Source of the DNA: Xanthomonas hyacinthi
GTDB taxonomy: Bacteria > Pseudomonadota > Gammaproteobacteria > Xanthomonadales > Xanthomonadaceae
DNA length: 64,000 nt
Reading direction: 5' to 3'
NCBI RefSeq assembly: GCF_009769165.1
Contig: NZ_CP043476.1
Span: forward strand, 248,001 to 312,000
Shown: in pieces, positions 44,693 through 54,464 of the stretch
Numbering within the stretch: the stretch's first letter is position 1
Layout of the letters: every line of letters begins with the position of its first letter
The notes under the pieces: generated by a model
The model's database searches: none
Told to the model about the DNA's origin: nothing
What the model saw: only the letters and a program-made list of their open reading frames with translations
Program-made: the position numbers and the translations under genes

Positions 44693-45883
44693 TCAAGGCA
44701 CCGCCACCGGATACGACCCCAACACCTTGATCTGCGCCGAATGCGCCTGCAACTCCGCCAACGCCTGCTTCATCGACTCATCCTCCACATGCCCGGCCAG
44801 ATCGATGAAGAACCCGTACTCCCACTTCGCCTGATGCGAAGGCCGCGACTCGATCCGGTTCATGCTGATCCCATGCCGCGCGAACGGACTGAGCACATCG
44901 AACAACGCCCCCGGCTTGTCGTGGATGAACACCAGCACCGACGTACGATCGTGCCCGGACGGCGGAAAGATCTGCCGGCCGATCACCAGGAAGCGCGTGG
45001 TATTGTCGTCGTCGTCCTCGATCGACTTCATGATCACCTTCTTCAGCGCATACACGTGCGCCGCACTCTCCCCGCCGATCGCCGCCGCATCCTCCCCATT
45101 GCGCGCGCGCCGCGCGCCCTCGGCATTGCTCGACACCGGGATCTTCTCCACCTTCGGCAGATGCGCGCGCAGCCACCCGGCGGTCTGCGCGAACGACTGC
45201 GGATGCGCATAGATGCGCTCGATCGCATCGAGCCGGCCGCTGCGCGACAGCAGGTACTGGTGCACGCGCAGCTCGGCCTCGCCGCAGATCTTCAGATTCG
45301 AGGTCAGGAACATGTCCAGGGTGACCTGGATCGTGCCCTGCCCGGAATTTTCGACCGGCACCACGCCGAAATCGGCGTTGCCGCTCTCCACTTCCTGGAA
45401 CACTTCCTCGATCGTCGCCATCGGCAGGCCCACCGCCGAGCGACCGAAATGCTTGAGCACCGCCTGCTGGCTGAAGGTACCTTCCGGACCGAGGTAGCCG
45501 ACCTTCAGCGGCTCCTGCTGCGCCAGGCAGGCGGACATGATCTCGCGGAACACGTGCACCAGCACCTCGTCGCTGAGCGGGCCCTGGTTGCGGTCCACCA
45601 CCATCCGCAGCACCTGCGCCTCGCGCTCGGGGCGGTAGTAGTCCACCGCCGCGGCGAGCTTGCCCTTGGCCTTGCCGACCTGATGCGCGAACTGCGCGCG
45701 CTCGGCGATCAGCGCCTGGATGGTGCGGTCGATCTGGTCGATCTTGGCGCGCACGTCGGCCAGTGCCGGCGCCGCGGCTGCGGGCTTGGCGATAGCCGTC
45801 GATTTCGGCTCGGCCGGCTTAGTCTTGGCCGGCTTGCTCGATTCGGCGTCTGCGGTTCGGGATTTGTTCGGCTTTGCGGCCAT
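44693..45883 (-). CDS. pheA: Bifunctional chorismate mutase/prephenate dehydratase
   Basis: A 396-residue enzyme for phenylalanine synthesis. A low-complexity Lys/Ala/Pro leader (about 1-45) is followed by an AroQ-type mutase domain (ADVRAKIDQIDRTIQALIAE, about 44-130). The dehydratase domain carries GYLGPEGTFSQQA, VPVENSGQGTI and NTTRFLVIG. A C-terminal ACT domain has GALFDVLSPFARHGISMNRIESRPS and binds phenylalanine for feedback control. The start at 45883 (MAAKPNKS) was preferred over an upstream Met. It lies between serC and aroA. Confidence 0.95.
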   Translation of the reverse strand: MAAKPNKSRTADAESSKPAKTKPAEPKSTAIAKPAAAAPALADVRAKIDQIDRTIQALIAERAQFAHQVGKAKGKLAAAVDYYRPEREAQVLRMVVDRNQGPLSDEVLVHVFREIMSACLAQQEPLKVGYLGPEGTFSQQAVLKHFGRSAVGLPMATIEEVFQEVESGNADFGVVPVENSGQGTIQVTLDMFLTSNLKICGEAELRVHQYLLSRSGRLDAIERIYAHPQSFAQTAGWLRAHLPKVEKIPVSSNAEGARRARNGEDAAAIGGESAAHVYALKKVIMKSIEDDDDNTTRFLVIGRQIFPPSGHDRTSVLVFIHDKPGALFDVLSPFARHGISMNRIESRPSHQAKWEYGFFIDLAGHVEDESMKQALAELQAHSAQIKVLGSYPVAVP

Positions 45884-45924
45884 GGATCGTGGTTCCTCGA
45901 TGTTCCGGAGCGCCTGTGAAGCAT

Positions 45925-45969
45925 CCGGTCGCGGCTGATGGCCCGAGGCCACCTTGAGCCGCTCCTACA
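45925..45969. repeat. Single arm of the hut-type dispersed hairpin
   Basis: This stretch matches one arm of the 61598-61703 inverted repeat with a few mismatches (GGTCGCGGCTGATGGCCC, then GAGCCGCTCCTACA). No partner arm is next to it, so it is a solo half-element between serC and pheA. Confidence 0.7.
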
Positions 45970-45984
45970 GGGGTGGGTGATGAC

Positions 45985-47070
45985 TCAGCCGTTGCGCTGC
46001 TGGAAGTCGTGCATGAAGGCGACCAGCGCCTGCGCGCCGGCCACCGGCATCGCGTTGTACAGCGAGGCGCGGATGCCGCCGACCGCCTTGTGGCCTTTCA
46101 GCGCCAGCAGTCCGGCGGCCTTGGATTCGACGACGAAGCGCGCGGTGAGGGTGTCGTCCGGCAGGAAGAACGGGATGTTCATCCGCGAGCGCGCCTCGGC
46201 CGCCACCGCGTTGCGGTAGAAGCCGCCGGAGCCGTCGATCGCCGCGTACACCAGCGCCGACTTGGCCCGGTTGCGGCGCGCGAATTCCTCCACCCCGCCC
46301 TCGGCCAGCATCCACTTGAACACCAGCCCGGCCAGGTACCAGTTCCAGGTCGGCGGCGTATTGAGCATCGAATCGCGCGCGGCGTGCGAGCGGTAGTCGA
46401 AGATGTCGGCGCGCGGCTGGCCGCTGCGCTGCAACAGGTCCTTGCGGATGATGACCACCGCCACCCCGACCGGGCCCAGGTTCTTCTGCGCGCCGGCGTA
46501 GATCACCGCGTAGCGCGACACGTCGATCGGCTCGGCGGCGATGCTGGAGCTGAAATCGGCGAACAGCGGCACCGCGCCCACGTCCGGCGCGTCACGGAAC
46601 TCGACGCCGTGGATGGTCTCGTTGGCGGTGATGTGCACGTAGGCGGCATCGGCGCTGAGCTGCCAGCTGGCGCGCGGCGGGATCGCGTGGAAACCACCGG
46701 CCTCGCTGCTGGCGGCGACGTGCACGTTGGCGTAGGGGGCGACCTGCTTGATCGCGGTCTTGCCCCAATGCCCGGTCACCACGTAGTCCACGGTCTGCCC
46801 CGGCGCGGCGAAGTTCAGCGCCAGCAGCGCCTGCTGGGTGGTGGCGCCGCCGGACAGGAACAGCACCGCGTAGTCGTCGCAGATGCCGAGCAGGCGCCGC
46901 AGGTCGGCTTCAGCTTCGGCGGCCACGGCCATGAACTCGGCGCCGCGGTGGCTCAACTCCACGATCGAGGCGCCTGCGCCGTTCCACTCCAACATCTCCG
47001 CCTGCGCCTGGCGCAGGACCGATTCCGGCAATGCAGCGGGGCCGGCACTGAAATTGAACGCGCGCGTCAT
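45985..47070 (-). CDS. serC: Phosphoserine aminotransferase
   Basis: A 361-residue PLP enzyme of serine and pyridoxine synthesis. The start at 47070 gives [19 protein letters not shown], the family start. The PLP lysine lies in [16 protein letters not shown] (about residue 196), and [13 protein letters not shown] and [10 protein letters not shown] are further family motifs. It is first in the serC-pheA-aroA set. Confidence 0.96.
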   Translation of the reverse strand: MTRAFNFSAGPAALPESVLRQAQAEMLEWNGAGASIVELSHRGAEFMAVAAEAEADLRRLLGICDDYAVLFLSGGATTQQALLALNFAAPGQTVDYVVTGHWGKTAIKQVAPYANVHVAASSEAGGFHAIPPRASWQLSADAAYVHITANETIHGVEFRDAPDVGAVPLFADFSSSIAAEPIDVSRYAVIYAGAQKNLGPVGVAVVIIRKDLLQRSGQPRADIFDYRSHAARDSMLNTPPTWNWYLAGLVFKWMLAEGGVEEFARRNRAKSALVYAAIDGSGGFYRNAVAAEARSRMNIPFFLPDDTLTARFVVESKAAGLLALKGHKAVGGIRASLYNAMPVAGAQALVAFMHDFQQRNG

Positions 47071-47220
47071 GGGGCACCTATTGGACAAGACGCCTAGTAT
47101 GCCGCAGCGCACCAGCTTGCGGCCCAGGCAATTTAGGTTGCATTTGCATCCATTGGCCCCGCCCATGCGTAGTCTGTGCTGAAGTCGTCAGCGGTCGTCC
47201 GCCCCCTCCAGGAGTCAGCC

Positions 47221-48189
47221 ATGTCATTGCGCGATGTGCTCAAGATCCCCAGCCGCGAGGTCACCGACGAGGCGCTCTACCGCGATCGGCGGCGCCTGCT
47301 GCAGGCCTTGGCGCTGGCGCCGGCGCTGGGCCTGGTCGGCTGCGCCGAAGCCGAGCCGCCGGCCCCGCCGAAGACTGTGCCGACCCCGGAACAGGCGCGC
47401 AGCGGCTTTCGCACCAGCGAAGAGCCGACCCGCTACGAGGACGTGACCAGCTACAACAACTTCTACGAATTCGGCACCGACAAGACCGACCCGTCGAAGG
47501 CGGCCAAGACCCTGCGCACCGCGCCGTGGTCGGTGAAGGTGTCCGGCGAATGCGACAAGCCCGGCACCCTGGCGCTGGACGACCTGCTCAAGGGCAGCAG
47601 CCCCGAAGAGCGTATCTACCGGCTGCGCTGCGTGGAGGGCTGGTCGATGGTGATCCCGTGGCTGGGGGTGCCGCTGGCCGCGGTGCTCAAGCGCTTCGGC
47701 CCGACCTCCAAGGCCAAGTACGTCGCCTTCACCACGCTCGCCGATCCGCAGCAGATGCCCGGCATCCGCTACCGCTCGATCGACTGGCCGTACAAGGAAG
47801 GCCTGCGCATCGACGAGGCGATGCACCCGCTGACCCTGCTCGCCACCGGCCTGTACGGCAAGCCGCTGCCGCAGCAGAACGGCGCGCCGCTGCGGCTGGT
47901 GGTGCCGTGGAAATACGGCTTCAAGAGCATCAAGTCGATCGTCGAGATCCGCTTCGTCGAGCGCATGCCGGAGACCGCCTGGCATGAATTGCAGGCCTCC
48001 GAGTACGGCTTCTTTTCCAACGTCAATCCGGCGGTGGACCATCCGCGCTGGAGCCAGAAGACCGAACGTCGCATCGCCGGCAAGGCCAGCAAGCTGTTCG
48101 CCGAACGCATCCCGACCCGCCCGTTCAACGGCTATGCCGAGCAGGTGGCGGGGATGTATGCGGGGATGGATCTGAAGAAATGGTTTTGA
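47221..48189 (+). CDS. msrP: Methionine sulfoxide reductase catalytic subunit MsrP (YedY)
   Basis: A 322-residue molybdopterin enzyme that repairs oxidised methionine in periplasmic proteins. The N-terminus carries a Tat-type signal ([20 protein letters not shown]). The molybdenum-ligating Cys is in [14 protein letters not shown] (about residue 140). It reads directly towards msrQ, its membrane partner, about 140 bases downstream. Confidence 0.95.
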   Translation: MSLRDVLKIPSREVTDEALYRDRRRLLQALALAPALGLVGCAEAEPPAPPKTVPTPEQARSGFRTSEEPTRYEDVTSYNNFYEFGTDKTDPSKAAKTLRTAPWSVKVSGECDKPGTLALDDLLKGSSPEERIYRLRCVEGWSMVIPWLGVPLAAVLKRFGPTSKAKYVAFTTLADPQQMPGIRYRSIDWPYKEGLRIDEAMHPLTLLATGLYGKPLPQQNGAPLRLVVPWKYGFKSIKSIVEIRFVERMPETAWHELQASEYGFFSNVNPAVDHPRWSQKTERRIAGKASKLFAERIPTRPFNGYAEQVAGMYAGMDLKKWF

Positions 48190-48326
48190 GAGGCTGGGAA
48201 TGGGGAACCGGAAATCGGGAATGGGAAAAGCGTGGCGCCTCGTTGTGCGTCAGAAAGCCCATGAGGTCTGGACGCGCCGCGGTTTCGCGTCGCGCCTGTT
48301 GCTCCAACGCGGCTCGATGATGGCGC

Positions 48327-48956
48327 ATGGCTAAGACATCCGCTTCGTTGATCGCGGCCAAGACGCTGGTGCATGCGCTGGCGCTGGCGCCGCTGGCCTA
48401 CCTGGGCTGGCAGTTCTGGCAGGTGTGGCAGAACGGCAGCGATGCGCTCGGCGCCGATCCGGTCGCCGAGATCGAGCACCGCACCGGGCTGTGGGCGCTG
48501 CGCCTGTTGCTGCTGACGCTGGCGATCACGCCGCTGCGGCAGCTGAGCGGGCAAGCCGTGCTGCTGCGGTTCCGGCGCATGCTCGGGCTGTACGCGTTCT
48601 TCTACGCCTGCGTGCACTTAGGGGTGTACCTGGGCCTGGACCTGCGCGGCTACTGGGCGCAGATCTTCGAGGAGATCGTCAAGCGCCCCTACATCACCGT
48701 CGGCTTCATCGCCTGGCTGCTGCTGATCCCGCTGGCGATCACCTCCACCCAGGGCTGGATGCGCCGGCTCAAGCGCAACTGGGGCAAGCTGCACAAGGCG
48801 ATCTACGCGATCGGCGTGCTGGCGGTGCTGCACTTCTGGTGGCTGGTGAAATCGGATATCCGCGAACCGCTGCTGTACGCGGCGATCCTGGCGCTGCTGC
48901 TGGGCTGGCGCGGCGGGCGGGCGCTCAGCGCGCGCCGAACCACAGCAGCCCGCTGA
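48327..48956 (+). CDS. msrQ: Haem-binding membrane subunit MsrQ (YedZ)
   Basis: A 209-residue inner-membrane protein with about six helices and His residues in helices suited to haem b ligation (LVHALALAPLAYLGW, CVHLGVYLGLDL). It passes electrons from the respiratory chain to MsrP. The last 30 bases overlap the 3' end of a convergent FHA gene. Confidence 0.92.
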   Translation: MAKTSASLIAAKTLVHALALAPLAYLGWQFWQVWQNGSDALGADPVAEIEHRTGLWALRLLLLTLAITPLRQLSGQAVLLRFRRMLGLYAFFYACVHLGVYLGLDLRGYWAQIFEEIVKRPYITVGFIAWLLLIPLAITSTQGWMRRLKRNWGKLHKAIYAIGVLAVLHFWWLVKSDIREPLLYAAILALLLGWRGGRALSARRTTAAR

Positions 48957-49722
48957 GCGCGGCCGCCAGCAGCAAGGCGCTGAGCAGCAGCCACGGCCAG
49001 CGCAAGGCGGTGGCCGGGCGCGGCGCGGCGACCGGCGCGGCCGCCAGCGGAATGCTGGCCGGATCGTGCTTCAGCGGCTCGCCGGGCGCGGCCTGCGGCA
49101 CTTCCAGCACGAAGCGATGCTGCGCGTCGAACACCAGCTGGTCGCCCGACTGCAGCCAGCAATCGCGCACCGCGTGGCCGTTGACCTGGGTCTGCGCATC
49201 GCCGAGCCCACGCAGCAGCACGCGCTCGCCATGCCGTTCCAGCCGTGCGTGGCGCTCGGCGAAGGCCGGATCGTCGATGCAGATGTCGCACTCGCGCAGG
49301 CGGCCGACGCAGCGCACGCGATCCAGGGTATAGCTGCGGCCATGGTGCTGGCCGCCGACGCCACGCAGCAGCAGGCGCGGATCGTCGCCCTCGCCTTCGG
49401 CCGCGTCGGGCAGGCGCTGCAGCGGCTCGCACCCGCCCTGCACCACCATTTCCACGCCGTCGGCATAGACCGCATCGCCGGCGCGCAACAGCGCCATGCG
49501 CCGCACCGGACGCCCGTTCACATGGATGCCGCGGGCGCCGTTGGCCACCTGCAGCCACAGTCCGCGCCGGTCCAGGCAGAACTGCGCCAGCAGCAGCGCG
49601 CCCTGGGTATCGTCGACCACGCGCACGTGCCCGGACGCCTGCCGCACGATGCGGTGCACGCCCGCGCGCAGGGGCCGGTCGGGTTGCTGGCGGTTGCTGA
49701 AATGGACTTGCAGGTCGGGCAC
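48925..49722 (-). CDS. FHA-domain protein with a C-terminal membrane anchor
   Basis: A 265-residue protein from a GTG at 49722. Two FHA-like domains bind phosphothreonine peptides: the first at about 20-95 with ARGIHVNGRPVRRMALLRAG, the second at about 130-200 with CVGRLRECDICIDDPAFAER and DAQTQVNGHAV. An Ala/Pro linker leads to one hydrophobic helix near the C-terminus (WPWLLLSALLLAAALSGLLW), so the FHA part faces the cytoplasm. No kinase or secretion partner lies next to it. Confidence 0.82.
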   Translation of the reverse strand: MPDLQVHFSNRQQPDRPLRAGVHRIVRQASGHVRVVDDTQGALLLAQFCLDRRGLWLQVANGARGIHVNGRPVRRMALLRAGDAVYADGVEMVVQGGCEPLQRLPDAAEGEGDDPRLLLRGVGGQHHGRSYTLDRVRCVGRLRECDICIDDPAFAERHARLERHGERVLLRGLGDAQTQVNGHAVRDCWLQSGDQLVFDAQHRFVLEVPQAAPGEPLKHDPASIPLAAAPVAAPRPATALRWPWLLLSALLLAAALSGLLWFGAR

Positions 49723-49845
49723 GGCGGGGAGCCTAGCAGGTTGCCCGCGCTTGAAGAAGCGCGCCGCGCCTGGACAACACTGCGCGCATACGCACAATGC
49801 CTGATCTTTTCCACGGGCCGCATGCCCGCACAGGAGCCAGCCAGC

Positions 49846-50121
49846 ATGTCCAGCATCGACATCCGCCACGACCACGACAAGACCCCCGCACAGGCGCGCA
49901 AGGCGATCGAGGACGCCGCCAAGAAGCTGTCCGCACGTTTCGACCTGGAATCGCGCTGGGACGGCGATGCATTGCTGTTCTCGCGCTCCGGCGTGGACGG
50001 GCGCATCGCACTGCTGCCCAAGCAGGTGCATGTCACCGCCGAACTGGGCTTCCTGCTGTCGGCGCTGAAGGGCACGGTGGAAGGCGAGATCCGCCGCGTG
50101 CTGGCGGAAAAGCTGGGCTGA
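49846..50121 (+). CDS. Polyhydroxyalkanoic-acid-system family protein
   Basis: A 91-residue protein matching the small PHA-system/granule-region family in pattern: SIDIRHDHDKTPAQARKAIEDAAKKL and then WDGDALLFSRSGVDGRI. Function is unknown; genes of this family neighbour phasin and PHA genes. The phasin-type gene of this window is about 2.4 kb to the right. Confidence 0.75.
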   Translation: MSSIDIRHDHDKTPAQARKAIEDAAKKLSARFDLESRWDGDALLFSRSGVDGRIALLPKQVHVTAELGFLLSALKGTVEGEIRRVLAEKLG

Positions 50122-50130
50122 GCGGCGAAA

Positions 50131-50318
50131 GCCCCTCTCCCCCCGGGAGAGGGGTTGGGGTGAGGGTCCGGCGCGAAGCGTCTCGCCGTATTTGGGTGCG
50201 CGAGGCTGCGCCCGGACCCTCATCCGCCCCTACGGGGCACCTTCTCCCGATGGGAGAAGGAACAGCCGCCGCATGGCCCCTCCCCCACCGGGAGAGGGGT
50301 GGGGTGAGGGTCCGGCCC
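50131..50318. repeat. Two dispersed-repeat copies (CCCCTCTCC...GGGTCCGG type)
   Basis: Two similar copies of a hairpin-forming unit (about 50131-50175 and 50276-50318), each with a GGGAGAGGGG run followed by TGAGGGTCCGG. A further CTTCTCCC/GGGAGAAG hairpin lies between them. They sit between convergent genes and may end transcription. Confidence 0.7.
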
Positions 50319-50320
50319 GC

Positions 50321-51040
50321 TCAGTCGAAGGCGAACGGCTGCGGGTGTCCGGCGAACAGGCGCCGCGATACTTCGCGCTCGGTGCTCTCGATATCGCCGA
50401 TGAAGCCTTCGGCATCGCCGAGCTTGGAGAACGCGTCGAAGCCGCGTTCCAGGAACCCCTGCAGTTCCGACAGCCCCGCCGCCTTGGCCGGGCCGCGCGC
50501 GAAGCGCAGCAGCATGCGCACGCCCGGGGTGTGCACCGCGGTGGCCAGGCCCAGGCCGACGCTGGCGATCAGGTCGATCTGGTGCAGGCGCAGGCGGCGC
50601 AGGCCGGTGTGCCGGTAGGCCTGCGCGTACACGTCGTCGTTCAGGCGCTTGCGGCGCGGCGCCAGTGCCTGCAGCGCCTCGGCCATGCGCAGGTCCAGCG
50701 CGTGGGTCAGCGCGCCCAGCTCGATGCCGTCGGCGACCGTGTCCAGCAGCGTGGCCGGCATCAGCCGCTGCATCATCGGCAGCACCTTGACGATGTCGGC
50801 GTCGCGCCGGCTGAAATCGCGGTCGCCGTAGACGTCGGTGAGGAAGAACATCGCCGCCGGCTGCCGCTGCGGGTCCTCCAGGAAGTGTTCGAAGCTGCGC
50901 TCCAGCCGCTGCGTCTGCCAGCGCCGCAGTTCCTGCAGCCAGCGCAGCGCATTGCGCGGCTCCTGCGCCGGATCGTGCACGGCCTGATGCCACGCCAAAC
51001 GGCGGCCGAGTCGTTCCAGGACGGGATTGCTGCGCGCCAT
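50321..51040 (-). CDS. FFLEELY-motif-like protein of unknown function
   Basis: A 239-residue helical protein. An AMFFLTDVYGDRDFSRRDADI segment near residue 63 resembles the FFLEELY motif of an uncharacterised proteobacterial family. Divergent from the patatin gene by 87 bases. No catalytic residues are evident, and function is unknown. Confidence 0.6.
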   Translation of the reverse strand: MARSNPVLERLGRRLAWHQAVHDPAQEPRNALRWLQELRRWQTQRLERSFEHFLEDPQRQPAAMFFLTDVYGDRDFSRRDADIVKVLPMMQRLMPATLLDTVADGIELGALTHALDLRMAEALQALAPRRKRLNDDVYAQAYRHTGLRRLRLHQIDLIASVGLGLATAVHTPGVRMLLRFARGPAKAAGLSELQGFLERGFDAFSKLGDAEGFIGDIESTEREVSRRLFAGHPQPFAFD

Positions 51041-51127
51041 CGGCGCCGATGATGGTGGTAGCCGGGCACGACCGCAAGCAGCGCCGCGCTCGGCTACACT
51101 CCGGCCAACGCCTCCTGCGGACCGTGC

Positions 51128-52402
51128 ATGCTTTCCCTCCACAGCGCCTCGCCACGCCCCCGCTCCCACGGCCGTATCGGCCTGGCCATCGCTGGCGGCG
51201 GCCCGATCGGCGGCATGTACGGACTCGGCGCGCTGCGCGCGCTGGACGAGGCCCTGGACGGACTCGACCTGGCCCGGCTGGACTGCTACGTCGGGGTCAG
51301 TTCCGGCGCGTTCCTGACCGCCGGCCTGGCCAATCGGATCAGCAGCGCCGAGATCTGCCGGATCTTCGTCACCGGCAACAGCGACGATGCGCGCTTCCGG
51401 CCCGAGGATTTCCTGCGCCCCAACGTCTACGAATACCTGCGCCGCGCCGCGACCCTGCCCAAGCTCGCCTACGGCTGGTGGCACGACCTGCTGAACGAGC
51501 CGCGCAAGACCCGCTGGTCGGACCTGATCGCCCGCTTTGGCGGACTGGTGCCCAGCGGGCTGTTCGACAACGCCGGGGTCGAACGCTTCATGCAGGACGT
51601 GTTCAGCCGGCGCGGCCGCAGCAACGATTTCCGCGCGCTGGAGGCGGACCTGTTCGTGGTCGCGGTGGACCTGGACAGCGGCCGCACCGTGCGCTTCGGC
51701 GAACCGGGCCTGGACCAGGTGCCGATCTCGCTGGCGGTGCAAGCCAGCGCCGCGCTGCCCGGGCTGTACCCGCCGGTGGAAATCGACGGCCGCCACTACG
51801 TGGACGGCGCGCTGCGGCGCACGATGCATGCCTCCACCCTGCTGGAGCGCGGCATCGACCTGATGATCGGGATCAATCCGCTGGTGCCCTACGACGCCAC
51901 CCATGCGCCGCGCCGCAACGGCCAGATCGACCGCACGCGGCTGCTCAGCGGCGGCCTGCCGGCCGTGCTGTCGCAGACCTTCCGCACCCTGCTGCAGTCG
52001 CGCATGCAGGTCGGGCTGGAAAAGTACGCGCGGCAGTATCCGCGGGTGGACCAGCTGGTGTTCGAGCCCAATGCCGACAACAGCGAATTGTTCTTCACCA
52101 ATCTGTTCAGCTATTCCGCGCGCCACCGCGTGTGCCAGCTGGCCTATCGCAACACCCTGGCCGACCTGCGCCGCAACGCCGAGGTGCTGGAACCGATGCT
52201 GGCCGTGCACGGCATCGCCCTGCGCCACGAGATTCTCAACGATCGCCACCGCACCTTCCTCGACGGCGTGGACGTGCAGCCGCGGCGCATGACCGAAACC
52301 ACCGCGCGTCTGCGCCGCGCGCTCGACGACGTCGACCAGGTCATCGCCGGGCGCCGCGCCACCCGCCGCACGCGGCGTCCGCCGCCGCTTTCCACCGACT
52401 GA
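51128..52402 (+). CDS. Patatin-like phospholipase
   Basis: A 424-residue serine lipase of the patatin family. The oxyanion-hole motif GGGPIGGMYGLGAL is at about 20-33, the nucleophile elbow GVSSGAF at about 57-63 and the catalytic Asp in DGALRR near 228. No signal peptide is visible, so it acts in the cytoplasm or at the membrane. It lies 90 bases before a phasin-type gene, so a role in PHA granule turnover is possible but unproven. Confidence 0.85.
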   Translation: MLSLHSASPRPRSHGRIGLAIAGGGPIGGMYGLGALRALDEALDGLDLARLDCYVGVSSGAFLTAGLANRISSAEICRIFVTGNSDDARFRPEDFLRPNVYEYLRRAATLPKLAYGWWHDLLNEPRKTRWSDLIARFGGLVPSGLFDNAGVERFMQDVFSRRGRSNDFRALEADLFVVAVDLDSGRTVRFGEPGLDQVPISLAVQASAALPGLYPPVEIDGRHYVDGALRRTMHASTLLERGIDLMIGINPLVPYDATHAPRRNGQIDRTRLLSGGLPAVLSQTFRTLLQSRMQVGLEKYARQYPRVDQLVFEPNADNSELFFTNLFSYSARHRVCQLAYRNTLADLRRNAEVLEPMLAVHGIALRHEILNDRHRTFLDGVDVQPRRMTETTARLRRALDDVDQVIAGRRATRRTRRPPPLSTD

Positions 52403-52491
52403 GGCGCGGGCGCTGGTGTGGTTACACTAACCAAAACCATCGCCGTGAGTCTCCAATCCAGCCACCCAACCGCCGAAGGAACCGCATCGTC

Positions 52492-53127
52492 ATGGCCACT
52501 CTGAAGAAATCCGCGCACAAGAAGAAGACCGCCACCGCCAGCGACGCGGGCCTGCAGGCGCAGGCGGAAAAGCTGTCCAGGCGCCTGGGCGAATCGGCGC
52601 AGCAGGTGTGGCTGGCCGGCGTCGGCGCGTTCGGCCGCGCCCAGGCCGAAGGCGGCAAGCTGTTCGAGACCCTGGTGAAGGAAGGCCTGACCCTGGAGCA
52701 GAGCACGCGCAAGCTGGCCGGTGGCGGCGTCGATGCGGTGCGCGATGTGGTGGAGAACCGGGTCGGCCAGGCGCGCGAACGCGCGGCCGATACCTGGGAC
52801 CGGCTGGAGAAGGTGTTCGAGGACCGGGTGCAGCGCGCATTGCGCAGGCTGGAAGTGCCCAGCCGCGAAGACCTCGGTACCCTGGTCGATCGCGTGGACG
52901 CCTTGAACGCCGAACTGCGCAACCTGGGCAGCGGCCGCCGCGCGCGCCAGGCGCCGGCCAAGCCGCCTGCGGCCAGGAAAGCCGCGAAAACCGCCGCACC
53001 CCGATCCCGCCCGGCCAAGCAGGCAGCGCCGGCCCGGCGCCGTGCCGGTCCGGTCGTGGCCAGCGCTGCGCCCGCGCCGAAACGCCGCAGCGGCAAGCGT
53101 GCGGCGACGCCTGCCGCTGCAGAATAA
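52492..53127 (+). CDS. Phasin-type PHA granule protein (PhaF/PhaI family)
   Basis: A 211-residue protein with an N-terminal phasin domain (about 20-135, helices such as LWLAGVGAFGRAQAEGG-like VWLAGVGAFGRAQAE) and a C-terminal histone-like tail. The tail is rich in Ala, Lys, Pro and Arg and has KAAKTAA-type repeats, typical of PhaF proteins that link PHA granules to DNA. No PHA synthase is nearby. The stop is followed by an AT-rich stretch. Confidence 0.82.
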   Translation: MATLKKSAHKKKTATASDAGLQAQAEKLSRRLGESAQQVWLAGVGAFGRAQAEGGKLFETLVKEGLTLEQSTRKLAGGGVDAVRDVVENRVGQARERAADTWDRLEKVFEDRVQRALRRLEVPSREDLGTLVDRVDALNAELRNLGSGRRARQAPAKPPAARKAAKTAAPRSRPAKQAAPARRRAGPVVASAAPAPKRRSGKRAATPAAAE

Positions 53128-53328
53128 GCTTTTGTTGCAAAGCAACAGATTTTTTCCGACAATCGGGACTGGACCCGCCAGTCCATCAAAAGGCCGTTTG
53201 CTCCCCTCCCCTCTCGGCTTCGGACTGGCGGGTCTTCTTCTGTCCGCCGTTCCCCGCTGTCGCCTTGCCGGCGCTGTGACACGCTGGCGATAGACTGGCG
53301 TCATCGATAGCGTCACGCGGGTGCACGC

Positions 53329-54318
53329 ATGTTTTCCTGGATAGCGGCAACGGTCTTGGCAGTTGCAGCATGGCTCGCTGCCACGTTCTACCTGTGGGTG
53401 GTCCGGCGCCGCGAGAACGAGACCGCCGCCGGGCTGCACGCCCTGGCCGGACTGCATTGGCGCGATTTCTCGCGCATGGTGCGGCGCGCGATGCACGAGC
53501 AGCGCGACCTGCACGACGCGGTGGCCGACCAGGACGCCTCCCGGGAACCGCAGAGCGACTTCGTGATGACCCGCGGCCGGACGCGCTGGCTGTTGTCGTG
53601 CAAGCATGGCCGCGCCTACCGGATCGGCTCGGCCGCGGTCAACGAACTGGGCGCCGCGGCGCGGCTGATGGGCGCACAGGGCGGCATCCTGGTCACCGAG
53701 GGCACGGTGCAGCACGACGGCATCGCCGCGGCCGACAAGCAGTCGGTGGAGATCCTCGACGGCCGCCGCATCTGGCCGATGCTCAAGCGCTACCTGCCCA
53801 GCGAACTGGAGGACGGGGTGATCGGCGCCAGCCGCCGGCGTGCGCAGCGGCATACCGCGATCGCCGCGCTGGCCGCGCTGACCCTGGGCCTGCTGGTGGG
53901 GCTGGGCGGGCTGGCGCTGCAGCAGCGCAGCGCCGATGCCGCGTCCGCCACGACGCTGCCGGCGCCTGCCACGCCCACGCCAGCGCCGCCCGCGGCCAAT
54001 ACGCCGCCCGTCAGCGTCGCCGCGGCCCCTGCCGCGGCCGCGGCCCAGCCCGCCACCGCAGCACCCGACGCCGCTACCGAAGCCGGCTATCGGCAGTCGG
54101 TGTCCAAGGCCCTGGCCAGGACGCCGGGCCTGATCCGTGGCATCTGGCAGACCCAGATGACGCTGGCGATCGATCGCAGCGGCGACGACGCGCAGGTATG
54201 GCCGCGGATCTGCAAGGAAGTGGAACGCTACCCCTCGCTGCGCACCGTCCGCATCCAGCTCAATCCGCGCCCCGACCGCAACGAGCCGGTGCGCTGGCGG
54301 CAATGCAGGACGTTTTGA
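53329..54318 (+). CDS. Membrane protein with an Mrr-like restriction-endonuclease domain
   Basis: A 329-residue protein with a membrane helix at the N-terminus (about 4-26), an Mrr-like domain (about 45-150), a second helix (about 180-198) and a Pro/Ala-rich linker. A C-terminal conserved part follows (WQTQMTLAIDRSGDDAQVW). In the nuclease motif the usual QxK reads SCK (LLSCKHG), while the acidic and IxVTEG-type (GGILVTEG) parts are kept. It may therefore be inactive as a nuclease. Its biological role is unknown. Confidence 0.65.
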   Translation: MFSWIAATVLAVAAWLAATFYLWVVRRRENETAAGLHALAGLHWRDFSRMVRRAMHEQRDLHDAVADQDASREPQSDFVMTRGRTRWLLSCKHGRAYRIGSAAVNELGAAARLMGAQGGILVTEGTVQHDGIAAADKQSVEILDGRRIWPMLKRYLPSELEDGVIGASRRRAQRHTAIAALAALTLGLLVGLGGLALQQRSADAASATTLPAPATPTPAPPAANTPPVSVAAAPAAAAAQPATAAPDAATEAGYRQSVSKALARTPGLIRGIWQTQMTLAIDRSGDDAQVWPRICKEVERYPSLRTVRIQLNPRPDRNEPVRWRQCRTF

Positions 54319-54335
54319 GCGGGGATTGGGGAGTC

Positions 54336-54444
54336 GGGATTGGGGATTCGCAAGAGCGTTGGCGCTTGCGCGTCCATCATCCCCCTGTTTGATCCGGTGC
54401 GTTGATCCGGCGCGGCAAAGCCGCTTTTACGAATCCCCAATCCC
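54336..54444. repeat. 15-bp inverted repeats around the convergent gene ends
   Basis: GGGATTGGGGATTCG (54336-54350) and its exact reverse complement (54430-54444) flank an 80-base gap between convergent genes. Extra partial copies lie on both sides. It probably serves as a shared terminator or is a dispersed repeat. Confidence 0.7.
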
Positions 54445-54464
54445 AAATCCCCAATCCCGGCCCA

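Noticed and set aside
52144..54303. Long minus-strand frame across the phasin and Mrr-like genes
   Set aside because: It is opposite well-supported genes, has no motif and includes a non-coding gap.
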